From Oscillospiraceae bacterium (GTDB lineage: Bacteria; Bacillota_A; Clostridia; Oscillospirales; WRJC01): a stretch of 64,000 nt of DNA. Every line of letters starts with the position of its first letter. Position 1 is the first letter of the stretch. The notes beneath the pieces are model-generated. The model was not told the DNA's origin. It did no database searches and was given only the letters and a program-made list of their open reading frames with translations. Shown one piece after another: positions 35,212 to 43,473 of the stretch. Where the stretch lies: assembly GCA_009782405.1 (NCBI GenBank), contig WRJC01000006.1, forward strand, positions 1 to 64,000. Direction: 5' to 3'. Made by a program: the position numbers and the translations under genes.

Positions 35212-35848
35212 ATATGACCATGTGATATGGGACTGGAACGGAACGTTGCTCGACGACGCAAATTTGTGCCTGAATGTCATAAATGAGCTGCTGTCCAAAA
35301 GAAATCTACGGCCAATCAGGGACATTGCGGCTTACCGCGAGATATTCGGATTTCCTGTTATGGATTATTACCGCCGCGCGGGGTTTGACTTCGACAAAGA
35401 ACCCTTTGAAATACCCGCAAAAGAGTTTGTGCGCCTGTATCACAGCGACGAAAGCCGTTTCCGATTGTTTGGCGGCGCAAAAGAAACACTCGCCGCCCTT
35501 TGCAAGATGGGCGCAAAACAGGTCATTCTATCCGCCTCCGAAACAAACAACCTGCGCTCCCAAACGGACTTGTTCGACATCGGGCACTATTTTGAGGACA
35601 TACTCGGAATATCCGACATATACGCCGAAAGCAAAATAGACATAGGGAAAGCCTACATTGCCGAAAATTGCATATGCGGCAGCAGGGCTGTGCTCATCGG
35701 CGACACGGCGCATGACCACGAAGCGGCAAAGGCTATGGGCGTCGACTGCATTCTCATATCCAACGGGCACCAAAACAAAAACAGGCTGCTTGGGCTCGGC
35801 GTCCCCGTTTTGGGGGATATAAGGGAAGTTTTGCGCGCGGTAAAATGA
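35195..35848 (+). CDS. HAD-superfamily hydrolase, phosphoglycolate phosphatase-like
   Basis: 217 residues with HAD motif I VIWDWNGTLLDD, a helical cap, motif II ILSASE, a Lys in AESKIDIGKA and motif IV LIGDTAHDHEAAKAMG. The DWNG start is typical of the phosphoglycolate/pyrophosphate phosphatase subgroup. The substrate is unknown; within a glycan block a sugar phosphate is plausible. The start overlaps the end of the preceding lipoprotein gene by 17 bp. It is followed by a sulfatase gene. Confidence 0.82.
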   Translation: MPKTIKYDHVIWDWNGTLLDDANLCLNVINELLSKRNLRPIRDIAAYREIFGFPVMDYYRRAGFDFDKEPFEIPAKEFVRLYHSDESRFRLFGGAKETLAALCKMGAKQVILSASETNNLRSQTDLFDIGHYFEDILGISDIYAESKIDIGKAYIAENCICGSRAVLIGDTAHDHEAAKAMGVDCILISNGHQNKNRLLGLGVPVLGDIREVLRAVK

Positions 35849-35886
35849 ATCATAAAATTATTGTTGAAAGTTAATGAGGATTTTCT

Positions 35887-37395
35887 ATGGACAACCGCCA
35901 AAACCATGACCGCCGCCCCAATATTCTTTTGATCATGTGCGACCAGTTGTGCGCTTCGGCGCTGGAGGTTTACGGCGGGACAGCCGATACCCCAAATATT
36001 GGCAAACTCGCGGCGAACGGCGTGCTGTTTGAGTCCGCCTATTGCCAGACGCCTGTCTGTTCCCCATCGAGGGCATCGATTATCACGGGCCGGTATCCGC
36101 ACCGCCACGGATTGGTTTCGAACGTCATGCGCGTCGATTATCCCATGGTCGGCGGGCCGGAAACCGAAGAGGGCATTGACAGCCGCGACATCACAACCGA
36201 AGGTCTGCTCCACGCCGGCGGCTATCAGACATCCCATAAAGGCAAATGGCATATTTCAGGCGAAAAGCTCGGATGCTACGAATCGATGTACACGGAAAAC
36301 TATGAGTACGCAGATGAAATGCGGGAAATTTTTGAACGCTCCGCGAAACTGCCCCGTGAAAATTATATGGAATGGTACGGCTGGAAAATCCCGGTTGTAC
36401 GCAACCAGGATTATTCGGAAAGCCTCGCGAATATCCCCGAACGCTGGATGTCCAACCAGTCCAAGGAACTATTCACAAAATTCGGCAGGCTGGATTTATC
36501 TCCCGAAGACACTTTCGATTACCGGATCGCTTCAAAGTGCGCCGATGCGATATTGACGGCAAAGGAGCCGTTTATGCTGACCTGTTCGTTCAATATGCCG
36601 CACGATCCGAACGTCGCACCGTCGCCCTATTACAAAAACGTGGATATGTCGCATATCAAAGCCGACGCGTCGCTTTATTGCGACGCGGCTTATCTTGGCG
36701 ATCTGTCAAAAGATATTCCCGCCCACGCGGGCGACGCTTTTTTGACGGAATTTTTGCGCGTCTATCATGCCGGCCTAAAACTCGTGGACGACCAGATAGG
36801 CCGGCTGTTCGAAGCGTTGGAGCAACGCGGAATAACAGGCAGCACCGTGGTCATCTTCACGGCCGACCACGGCGATATGGCGGGCGGACACGGGATGTTC
36901 TGGAAATCCACGCGCGCGTTTTATGAAGAAGTGGCGCGGGTTCCGCTGATTATATCCGCTCCCGGGCACAACAAAAACGCGCGTTACTCAAAACCCGTGG
37001 AGTCAGTGGATATAATGCCGACCATACTTGGGTTGTGCGGCGTGAAAACGCCCGAAAATACCGACGGAGCAAATCTTGCCCCGGCGCTTTCGGGCGGGGA
37101 ATCCGGAAAAAATACGGCGCTCTGCGAACGCTTGGGATTTGGTCCGGGCAACATAAGATACCGGCACACAAACGATAGAAATTACAATTTCATGCTGCGT
37201 GCCGGCAAATTCAAATATATAATCCACCATACGGACAACAGTGGCAATCCGGAAGACGCACGTTTGTTGTTCGACCTTGAAAATGACCCGAAAGAATACG
37301 AAAACTTGTGCAATCGTCCCGGCTTTGAAGCCAAAACCGCCGAAATGCATTCGCTTCTGCAAAAACGGCTGTCGGAAAGCGGCTATGAATTATAA
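35887..37395 (+). CDS. Type I sulfatase with classical CSPSR motif
   Basis: 502 residues. The N terminus PNILLIMCDQLCASALEVYGG and PVCSPSRASIITGRYPHRHG show the Cys-type formylglycine motif, with later elements HKGKWH and FTADHGDMAGGHGMF. It would hydrolyse sulfate esters of a glycan. No signal peptide. The ATG follows a GAGGA box. It is the last gene of the second lipoprotein block, convergent with the DUF4867 gene (19 bp between stops). Only moderate similarity in the middle region to the sulfatase at 26510, so a different target sulfate is likely. Confidence 0.9.
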   Translation: MDNRQNHDRRPNILLIMCDQLCASALEVYGGTADTPNIGKLAANGVLFESAYCQTPVCSPSRASIITGRYPHRHGLVSNVMRVDYPMVGGPETEEGIDSRDITTEGLLHAGGYQTSHKGKWHISGEKLGCYESMYTENYEYADEMREIFERSAKLPRENYMEWYGWKIPVVRNQDYSESLANIPERWMSNQSKELFTKFGRLDLSPEDTFDYRIASKCADAILTAKEPFMLTCSFNMPHDPNVAPSPYYKNVDMSHIKADASLYCDAAYLGDLSKDIPAHAGDAFLTEFLRVYHAGLKLVDDQIGRLFEALEQRGITGSTVVIFTADHGDMAGGHGMFWKSTRAFYEEVARVPLIISAPGHNKNARYSKPVESVDIMPTILGLCGVKTPENTDGANLAPALSGGESGKNTALCERLGFGPGNIRYRHTNDRNYNFMLRAGKFKYIIHHTDNSGNPEDARLLFDLENDPKEYENLCNRPGFEAKTAEMHSLLQKRLSESGYEL

Positions 37396-37414
37396 TAGCC
37401 AAAATTTTCGGGCT

Positions 37415-38041
37415 TCACCTCAAAACTATGTTTTCCCCGGTCAAGCCGACATAAGCCCCGTTTTTCGCTTCGTTCGTATCGGCGTGCGCCAACAGCCATT
37501 TGTTCGTGGCCTGCAGCCTGCCGTCTTCGCCGTTGAGCTGCCCGATTTCCGGTTTTCCGACGTTCGTGCCTCTCGGAAGACCGACCACAGTCCGGAAATG
37601 GTCGCTGCCGTCGGCGGTGCAGGGCGCGTAATGCAGCGTCGTTTCATAAAGCGCCACGGCTTTTCCGGCGGGCACCAAAAACGCCTCTACTTTGGAAGTG
37701 TCGAGCTTGCCGTTTTCGACGTCGCGCAAATCGGCGAGCAGCAGGACGTAAGGCGTGCTCGCCACGATAAATTCGCTCCCCCGGTGATATTCTAAGCAAT
37801 TGAGCCGCACGTTGTGCCCGTTGCAATAGCCCAATTGAATCGGCAGCCCGCCGAACAGATTGTTTTTGATCTGTGCGCAGACAGACCGGTTTTGCAGGGT
37901 AGGCTCCTCCGCTTTGTAAACCACGCTGTCTTTGGGACAAGGGGTGCCGTTCAGCGAATCGAGCAGGCTGTCGAAGTCGTAGCCTGTGACCTCGAATCCG
38001 TAACGCTTGAACGCTTTTTCCGAATAATTCAATGTGACCAT
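37415..38041 (-). CDS. DUF4867 family protein
   Basis: 208 residues. I recognise the DUF4867 pattern: FGGLPIQLGYCNGHNVRLNCLEYHRGSE, LLLADLRD, KVEAFLVPAGKAVALYETTLHYAPC and a final GLPRGTNV. It looks like a cupin-type small-molecule enzyme, often seen beside sugar catabolism genes in Clostridia; its reaction is not known to me. An AGGAGGG box precedes the ATG. It is divergently oriented to the MBL-fold hydrolase, with a palindrome between them. Confidence 0.78.
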   Translation of the reverse strand: MVTLNYSEKAFKRYGFEVTGYDFDSLLDSLNGTPCPKDSVVYKAEEPTLQNRSVCAQIKNNLFGGLPIQLGYCNGHNVRLNCLEYHRGSEFIVASTPYVLLLADLRDVENGKLDTSKVEAFLVPAGKAVALYETTLHYAPCTADGSDHFRTVVGLPRGTNVGKPEIGQLNGEDGRLQATNKWLLAHADTNEAKNGAYVGLTGENIVLR

Positions 38042-38140
38042 GTGTGCCCTCCTAAATATATTTTGATATCATATTATCATGGTTTTATAGTATCACGAAA
38101 ATATCAATATTGTTTGTGTTTTAATTGGCTGAAATGTGAA

Positions 38141-38165
38141 TAATGACAAACAAATTTTGTCATTA
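38141..38165. promoter_or_regulatory. Perfect 10-bp inverted repeat between divergent genes
   Basis: TAATGACAAA (38141-38150) and TTTGTCATTA (38156-38165) with a 5-bp gap. The position between the DUF4867 and MBL-fold genes suggests an operator for a dimeric regulator; it also could form an RNA hairpin. Confidence 0.5.
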
Positions 38166-38222
38166 TTTGAAAAAAACCGCGTTAAAACGGTTGTAAAAAC
38201 AAATGAACCGGAGGAATCAATT

Positions 38223-38828
38223 ATGCCAAAATTACTTTATCAGGGACACGGCAGTTTCAGATTGACCGCAAACGGCGGATTAGTTGCCTACGTTGACCCA
38301 TATGCGGGCGGGGGCTATGATGTGCCTGCAGAAGTTATACTCGTCACGCACCAGCACGGCGACCACAATAGGATCGAATTGGTCCCGCAGAAAGAGAACT
38401 GCCGCATTTTCTCAAATCGCGAAGCAATCGGGGCGGGCTGTCGCATGAATTTGCGCCTTGACGGTTGCGGCGAAGAAGATTTTTTTGTCGAATCCGTCGA
38501 GGCGTACAATAAAAACCATGATCCGAAAGAGTGCGTGGGCTTTATCATCACGCTTGACGGCGTCAAAATTTACGCGAGCGGCGACACTTCGAAAACCGGG
38601 CAAATGGAAACATTCGCAAAAATGGAACTCGACTACGCCATACTCTGCGGAGATGGCGTATATAACATGGATTTGGATGAAGCCGCCGAATGCGCGAGGC
38701 TCATAGGAGCGAAGCATAATATCATAATTCATCTCAAACCCAAAACGTTGTTTGACCGCGAGAGAGCCGAGCGTTGGGACGCGCCAAATAAAATAATCGT
38801 TGAGCCGGGAGAAGAAATTGTTTTGTGA
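38223..38828 (+). CDS. Metallo-beta-lactamase-fold hydrolase
   Basis: 201 residues. The metal-binding signature THQHGDHNRIE is near residue 45, preceded by GHGSFRL and VDPYAGGGY; later motifs are YASGDTSKT and DYAILCGDGVYNM. It resembles UPF0173/UlaG-like metal-dependent hydrolases, some of which open sugar lactones. ATG 38223 follows a GGAGG box; an upstream in-frame start would lie over the inverted repeat. With DUF4867 it may form a small sugar-acid module (inference). Confidence 0.8.
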   Translation: MPKLLYQGHGSFRLTANGGLVAYVDPYAGGGYDVPAEVILVTHQHGDHNRIELVPQKENCRIFSNREAIGAGCRMNLRLDGCGEEDFFVESVEAYNKNHDPKECVGFIITLDGVKIYASGDTSKTGQMETFAKMELDYAILCGDGVYNMDLDEAAECARLIGAKHNIIIHLKPKTLFDRERAERWDAPNKIIVEPGEEIVL

Positions 38829-38895
38829 AAAAAGCCGATTGTTTGGCTGTTAGTTGGGCGAAATACAAAATATAACAGGAATTATTTAAGGTTTG

Positions 38896-38966
38896 AATTG
38901 CGAACGCAGTGTGTTCGTAATTATATAAATGTGTTTTGAATTATGCACGCATGCGTTCACAATTTG
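38896..38966. repeat. Degenerate member of the GAAC/GTTC palindromic repeat family
   Basis: Contains a hairpin AATTGCGAAC/GTTCGTAATT (38896-38922) and a TATGCACGCATGCGTTCAC block (38942-38960) resembling the repeats at 17.3 and 58.4 kb. It fills the space between the MBL-fold gene and hicB. Confidence 0.45.
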
Positions 38967-38968
38967 GA

Positions 38969-39385
38969 TTATGTTTCACTTTCTATATGCAAATACTCTT
39001 TCAAGCCGTTTTGCAATATCTGCGAAAAATTTACACCGTTACGTTCCGCTTCTACATTCAACCATTGCGGTATTGTCAACGTCTTTTTTACTACCCTGTT
39101 ATTTATTCTGTCCCGTACTGGCGGCATAAATACTTCGATCAGCATTGCCGCTTCGTTTTCTTCAAGTTTTATATTTTTGATGTTTGACGGTTCGGGAATC
39201 GTTTCGTTGTCCTGCTCCATGCTCCAAAGATGAAGTCCCAAAACTTCTTTTGCCATTTGAGAAATTTCATCTTCCGTTTCAGCGCAGGTAAAACAACCGT
39301 CCAAATCCGGAAAATTTATTGATATGCCGTCGTCGTCGAAACTTATTGCCGCTATATAACTATATTTATCTTTTTTTATTTTCAA
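38969..39385 (-). CDS. hicB: HicB-type antitoxin
   Basis: 138 residues: the HicB RNase-H-like half (YSYIAAISFDDDGISINFPDLDGCFTCAETEDEISQMA, with LGLHLWSMEQ) and a C-terminal ribbon-helix-helix-like region (KKTLTIPQWLNVEAERNGVNFSQILQNGLKEYL) for DNA binding. The start is TTG, with an AGGAGG box six bases upstream. It lies 22 bp downstream of the short hicA, the usual toxin-antitoxin arrangement, and should neutralise HicA and repress the operon. Confidence 0.85.
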   Translation of the reverse strand: MKIKKDKYSYIAAISFDDDGISINFPDLDGCFTCAETEDEISQMAKEVLGLHLWSMEQDNETIPEPSNIKNIKLEENEAAMLIEVFMPPVRDRINNRVVKKTLTIPQWLNVEAERNGVNFSQILQNGLKEYLHIESET

Positions 39386-39407
39386 TTCAGCCTCCTGTAA
39401 TATATAT

Positions 39408-39542
39408 TTATTTGAATTTTATTCCCGATTGTTGCTCTATGCGCTTCAAAGTTTTTATCGGTATATCTTTCTGCGGGTGTTTTAATGTAACTTTTCCTTT
39501 TTTCGTGGAGTGTTTGAATTGGTGGTGACTTCCCTCGCTCAT
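39408..39542 (-). CDS. hicA: N-terminally shortened HicA-type mRNA interferase
   Basis: 44 residues covering the conserved end of HicA: GSHHQFKHSTKKGKVTL, HPQKDIPIKTLKRIEQQSGI. The active-site His of the GSHH motif remains. The usual first helix and strand (about 20 residues) are missing. An AGGAG box lies seven bases before the ATG, and a consensus promoter places transcription about 10 bp before that box, so upstream coding sequence is unlikely. It is either a decayed toxin or a minimal form. The antitoxin gene follows. Confidence 0.78.
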   Translation of the reverse strand: MSEGSHHQFKHSTKKGKVTLKHPQKDIPIKTLKRIEQQSGIKFK

Positions 39543-39559
39543 TTTATCGCTCCTGTATT

Positions 39560-39588
39560 ATTATAGCACGTGTGTTTGTACGTGTCAA
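39560..39588 (-). promoter_or_regulatory. Promoter of hicAB
   Basis: On the minus strand TTGACA (39588-39583), a 17-bp spacer and TATAAT (39565-39560), immediately upstream of the short hicA. Confidence 0.8.
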
Positions 39589-39619
39589 GCGGATTTGGAA
39601 AATATTAACTTTAAAATAT

Positions 39620-39823
39620 TTATAAAATATATATTTCAATTATTTGTTTAATAGCTTCAATATATAAATTATCCGCTATTTTATAAGGTTTATTATAATC
39701 ATCTTCATTATTTGATATTATATATTTTCCACGTTCACGCCGCTCAAAATCGGAATCGTTCAAAAAATTTTCAAATAAATCAAATTTTACGAAATCAACC
39801 ACAAAGTAAGCGATTTTAGACAT
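39620..39823 (-). CDS. Possible small hypothetical protein
   Basis: 67 residues, AT-rich codons, no recognised family (begins MSKIAYFVVDFVKFD, contains KYIISNNEDDYNKPY). No convincing ribosome-binding site. Its start lies inside the loop of an inverted repeat. It could be a chance open frame or a remnant next to the HicAB locus. Confidence 0.3.
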   Translation of the reverse strand: MSKIAYFVVDFVKFDLFENFLNDSDFERRERGKYIISNNEDDYNKPYKIADNLYIEAIKQIIEIYIL

Positions 39824-39839
39824 ACTCTGTGGTTGATTT
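39792..39839. repeat. Perfect 12-bp inverted repeat with 24-bp spacer
   Basis: AAATCAACCACA (39792-39803) and TGTGGTTGATTT (39828-39839). It could form a hairpin in RNA, or be a recombination or regulator site; AT-rich DNA surrounds it. Confidence 0.6.
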
Positions 39840-39884
39840 GATATTATAATATAATTACAATACTGCTTTTCCTGTCCGAATCCC

Positions 39885-40925
39885 CTATCCCCTGTCGATG
39901 AATATGGGTTCGTCCTCTATTTCCAATTCGTTTTTGTCTTTTTCCGGGTTTTCGGCGTAGTATGGGTCGATCATGTATTTTTTTACGTTCGGGTAGGCGG
40001 CGAAACAGGCGATGAACGAGCCGTTTGATATGAGCAAAAAAAACGGCGCGATGATCCCAAACGGTATCGAAAATATGAAGACGACCACATAGAGCAGCAT
40101 GAGCGCCGCGATCCCGAGTATCGCCATGAAATTCCGCTTGATTCCCAGCAGCGCGAGTATGAGCGAGTTCTTTATCAGCTTTATCGGCGAAAGCTTGAAA
40201 GTTATCAAAAGGATGTACAGGTAAAACCTCATGATGAAATATATGACGCACATGGCGAACATCAGCACAAACAAAGCGGTATTTGAACCTCCGGGGCTCA
40301 CATAGTAGACATACGTCGAATATCCCAAGAGGATCATCAGCGCAAGGTCGGCGAAGCCCAACAGTATCGAGCCAAAGAAGTTCTTTTTTATGGTGTGGAA
40401 AAAATCGTGCCACAAATAGGCGAAATCGCCCCTCGTGTACGCCCTTAGGATATACGTCATTCCGGCGTTTGCCGGCCCGAAGGTCAAAAACACGGTCAAG
40501 GCTATGGTGTATAGGACTGTGGTCGCGGTGTTGCCCGCAACCACGATGCCCTGCGATCCGAAAACGCCCACGAGGTTCGCCGTGCCGGGTGTGGGAAAGC
40601 ACAGATGCGCACCGTAAACGGGAGCATAGAATATGTTTGAGGGTGCGGGAGCCCTCGTGGAAAAAATCCCGGTGTAGGACAAAATCCCGCATATGACGGG
40701 GGATAGCATGAGCGCGAATATGAGGTTCACGATTATGAGGTTCCAGAATTGCGATTTGTAGGCCGAAAAGAAACCTTTTAGGCTGTAGCGCTCTTTGTCC
40801 GTCACTTTTTTGTTTTTTGCGCCTTTCCCGTCTTTGGTGTTGTAACCCGAAAGAAAGGAAAAAAACTTTTTGCTGAAATTGTTTGCGGGGGAATTGTTGT
40901 TATTGTTGTTGTTTTTGCCCGCCAT
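39885..40925 (-). CDS. YesL-like (DUF624) multi-pass membrane protein
   Basis: 346 residues. A polar, Asn-rich N terminus precedes six or so membrane helices (IIVNLIFALMLSPVICGIL; TTVLYTIALTVFLTFGP; LLGFADLALMILLGY; ALFVLMFAMCVIYFIM; ILGIAALMLLYVVVFIFSI). The GPANAGMTYILRAYTRGDFAYLWHDFFHTIKKNF block is the family signature. YesL-like proteins often accompany carbohydrate transporters, but here the gene sits with gerW, scpAB and other housekeeping genes. An ideal GGAGG box lies before the ATG; gerW ends 2 bp upstream of it. Confidence 0.82.
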   Translation of the reverse strand: MAGKNNNNNNNSPANNFSKKFFSFLSGYNTKDGKGAKNKKVTDKERYSLKGFFSAYKSQFWNLIIVNLIFALMLSPVICGILSYTGIFSTRAPAPSNIFYAPVYGAHLCFPTPGTANLVGVFGSQGIVVAGNTATTVLYTIALTVFLTFGPANAGMTYILRAYTRGDFAYLWHDFFHTIKKNFFGSILLGFADLALMILLGYSTYVYYVSPGGSNTALFVLMFAMCVIYFIMRFYLYILLITFKLSPIKLIKNSLILALLGIKRNFMAILGIAALMLLYVVVFIFSIPFGIIAPFFLLISNGSFIACFAAYPNVKKYMIDPYYAENPEKDKNELEIEDEPIFIDRG

Positions 40926-40927
40926 TT

Positions 40928-41425
40928 TTATCCTCCGCCGTTTTCGGCGGCATCCAAGGGCATATCGACGGAAGTCTCGTTTGCCGCGTCATTTTCGGCT
41001 TCCCCGGGTTCTTCGGCTGTTTTTTCTTTTTTGAATATTTTCGTGATTTTTTCGATCATCGAAGGCGCTTTGTCCACAAGCCCGCTTATCGTCCCGATCA
41101 GGTCCTTGTTTTCGGCGGGCGCGTTCACGCCGAGCAAACTGACATCGCCGCTTTCGCTTACCACGAGAAAGGCGACGGGCGAAATGGTGAATCCCGAACC
41201 GGCGCCTCCGCCGAAATTCGGGGGCTTTTCGGGCGCGGCCTTGCTGTTGTAATCCATTCCGCCCGAGGCGAACCCCACGGATATTTTGGATACGGGAATG
41301 ATCGTGGCGCCGCCCGGGGCTTTTATCGGCTCCCCGACCACGGTATTCGCGTCGGTCATCTTTTTGAGATTTGCGAGCGCGGTTTCGATCATTTGGCTCA
41401 AATTGGTTTCCGGCATATTTTTCAT
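40928..41425 (-). CDS. ytfJ: GerW/YtfJ family sporulation protein
   Basis: 165 residues: NLSQMIETALANLKKMTDANTVVGEPI, ATIIPVSKISVGFASGG, GGGAGSGFTISPVAFLVV, and an acidic tail. These features match YtfJ (GerW), made in the forespore and needed for normal germination in Bacillus. The gene follows a DUF2953 gene, the same pairing as ytfI-ytfJ in Bacillus. A short GAGGAG box is near the ATG, with ATG 41416 as an alternative start. Sporulation in this organism is therefore likely. Confidence 0.9.
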   Translation of the reverse strand: MKNMPETNLSQMIETALANLKKMTDANTVVGEPIKAPGGATIIPVSKISVGFASGGMDYNSKAAPEKPPNFGGGAGSGFTISPVAFLVVSESGDVSLLGVNAPAENKDLIGTISGLVDKAPSMIEKITKIFKKEKTAEEPGEAENDAANETSVDMPLDAAENGGG

Positions 41426-41453
41426 CGCTCCTCTTTCATTGGATTTTTGTGTT

Positions 41454-42098
41454 TCATCGGTTGGTTTTTTGGGGATTTAGCCAAAATTTCAGGAATTTCA
41501 TGATGGAGGCGATTCCCAGGGCCGCAATATGCGCCGCCCTCACGCAAAACTTTACATCTATTCTGTACGAGCTCCGGGTTTTGGAAAAATCCGGGATTAT
41601 TTTCACGCTGTCCGTTTTCTTCCGGACCCGGAAGTTGCGCTCCAAAAATTCGTTCAGGCAATATGCCGACGCTATAGCCTCGCCGTACAGCATGGCGGTT
41701 TTTTCGGCTTCGCCTGCGGCCAATATCAAATCGATTTTGTATATTTTCGCTTTGAAATGCTTTTTGAACCTTTTGAGGAGCGCTGTGCCTATCGCTTTTA
41801 TCAAATCGAAAATTTCGCCTATTTCATGTTTCTTTTTTTCTTTCGGCGGTTCCCCGCCGGTTCTCTTTCGCTTTTTTTCTTTTTCGCCTTCTTTAAGTTT
41901 TTTTTGCTTTACGGGCTTTTTTGGCTTTTCCTTTTTTTGCCTTGCGGGAATTATGCGGATTTTGTAAAACCCTATTTTGGCGAAGACCCTCACGCTTTCC
42001 TCAGCGGACGAATCGAAGCTCACGCGCACGGAAAGGTTTATCGACAATATGGCCGCGAAAAGCGCGGATACCCCCGCCATGACGTATAAAAAAACCAT
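41454..42098 (-). CDS. DUF2953 membrane-associated protein
   Basis: 214 residues: an N-terminal membrane helix (VFLYVMAGVSALFAAILSI), a beta-rich stretch, a very basic Lys-rich linker (residues ~50-95) and a domain with LILAAGEAEKTAMLYGEAIASAYCL typical of DUF2953, ending with a second possible helix. In Bacillus the homologue (YtfI) precedes YtfJ, as here. ATG 42098 follows an AGGTG box; an earlier GTG overlaps it. Role unknown, probably sporulation or envelope. Confidence 0.82.
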   Translation of the reverse strand: MVFLYVMAGVSALFAAILSINLSVRVSFDSSAEESVRVFAKIGFYKIRIIPARQKKEKPKKPVKQKKLKEGEKEKKRKRTGGEPPKEKKKHEIGEIFDLIKAIGTALLKRFKKHFKAKIYKIDLILAAGEAEKTAMLYGEAIASAYCLNEFLERNFRVRKKTDSVKIIPDFSKTRSSYRIDVKFCVRAAHIAALGIASIMKFLKFWLNPQKTNR

Positions 42099-42114
42099 AA
42101 AAGGCACCTACTTT

Positions 42115-42699
42115 TTATCCTTCGGATTCCGCCAAAAAGCCGATCCCGCCGATTTCGCTTTTGAAGTTTTCTATTTGCGGCAGTTCGGAAATGTCGGAAA
42201 GCCCAAACAAGCTCAAAAATTTTGCGGTGGTTCCGTATACATACGGCTTGCCCGGCAGGTCGAGCCTGCCCTTTTCCTCCATATAGCCTTTTTCCATCAG
42301 GGAGCCTATCATGTACGCGCAATCCACGCCCCTTTGCTGCTCTATGTAATTTTTGGTCACCGGCTGGTTGTAGGCCACCACGGCGAGAATTTCGAAGGCG
42401 GACTTCGAAAGGCTCCTTATCTGCCTGGCGTTCGACTTCAGCACTTTTCTTATGTGTTCTATGTGCTCCGCCCGCGCCACAAGCTGGACATATTCCCCCG
42501 CGACCACGACTTCGAGCCCGCTGTTTTTGGCGTTGTAAGTTTCGGCGAACTGCAAGACAATGTTTTTGAAATCGGGTTTCGCGAAATCCAGATCTTCGGC
42601 CATATCCAAAATATCCTTGAAATTTATCGGTTCCCCCGCCGAAAACAACACCGCTTCGATTATATTTCCTATTGAATCCGTTGACTTTATACCATCCAT
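42115..42699 (-). CDS. scpB: Chromosome segregation/condensation protein ScpB
   Basis: 194 residues with winged-helix repeats: NIIEAVLFSAGEPINFKDI at the start, RQIRSLSKSAFEILAVVAYNQPVTKNYIE, then GRLDLPGKPYVYGTTAKFLSLFGL. ScpB forms a dimer in the SMC-ScpAB condensin that loads on the chromosome. It lies 5 bp downstream of scpA, the usual order. Confidence 0.95.
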   Translation of the reverse strand: MDGIKSTDSIGNIIEAVLFSAGEPINFKDILDMAEDLDFAKPDFKNIVLQFAETYNAKNSGLEVVVAGEYVQLVARAEHIEHIRKVLKSNARQIRSLSKSAFEILAVVAYNQPVTKNYIEQQRGVDCAYMIGSLMEKGYMEEKGRLDLPGKPYVYGTTAKFLSLFGLSDISELPQIENFKSEIGGIGFLAESEG

Positions 42700-42704
42700 C
42701 GCCT

Positions 42705-43457
42705 TTATCGGTTTCCTCGCTGTTTGTTTAGGGTGAAGCGGCAGTCCAATATGCCGCTTCCGGAAATTTCGATCCTGTTTGTCTTCAAAAGCTCGAGGAT
42801 CGCCGCGAATGTGGCTACTATGTCGTCGCGGCCGCCGGCGTCGCGCTCGTTTTTGAGCAAGCCCAAAAAATCGAGGCTTTCATTTTTGTACAGCCGCCTG
42901 ATTATCGAAATGATCTTTTCCGCCATGGTAACGGTTTTTTTGTTTGCGAAAATTTTTATCGACTCTATCGTCGGGGGAAGCTGATCCCTTTTTCTCGATG
43001 CGATTTCCATGAGTATCCCGTACAGCATCGCGGGATCCAAGGTCTGTTGGGGAGCGGTTTCGCCCTCTTTGTCTTCGTATATGATTTTGTCCTCGGGCTT
43101 TTCGTATCTGTCTTTATAGGCGCCGAAACGCTCGGACAAATAGTCGGCTATCTTCTTTATTTCGGAATAATCCAGCAAAATCTTTACGAGTTCTTCCCTC
43201 GGGTCGGGTTCGTTCTCCTCCTTTGGCAAAAGCAGCTTGCTTTTTATGTACAATAGCTTCGCCACCATGTCGATAAATTCCGAGGCCACGTACAAATCGG
43301 ATCCTTCCATTATGAAGATGTATTCGAGATATTGTTCCAAAATCGAGGATATGGGTATGTCGAATATGTCTATCTTGTTTTTTTCTATCAGGTGCAGCAA
43401 CAAATCGAGCGGCCCCTGGAATATATCGAGTTTGTACTCTATTTTGTATTCCGCCAT
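42705..43457 (-). CDS. scpA: Chromosome segregation/condensation protein ScpA (kleisin)
   Basis: 250 residues: N-terminal YKLDIFQGPLDLLLHLIEKNKIDIFDIPI, AAS-FIDMVAKLLYIKSKLLLP and a C-terminal winged helix (VATFAAILELLKTNRIEI). ScpA bridges the SMC heads with ScpB. A GGGGGATTT box precedes the ATG. It is followed by scpB and preceded by the M50 protease gene by 16 bp. Confidence 0.95.
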   Translation of the reverse strand: MAEYKIEYKLDIFQGPLDLLLHLIEKNKIDIFDIPISSILEQYLEYIFIMEGSDLYVASEFIDMVAKLLYIKSKLLLPKEENEPDPREELVKILLDYSEIKKIADYLSERFGAYKDRYEKPEDKIIYEDKEGETAPQQTLDPAMLYGILMEIASRKRDQLPPTIESIKIFANKKTVTMAEKIISIIRRLYKNESLDFLGLLKNERDAGGRDDIVATFAAILELLKTNRIEISGSGILDCRFTLNKQRGNR

Positions 43458-43473
43458 AAATCCCCCAAATCCC

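Noticed and set aside
39792..39839. Terminal inverted repeats of an insertion sequence
   Set aside because: Only 24 bp lie between the arms and no transposase gene or target duplication is visible.
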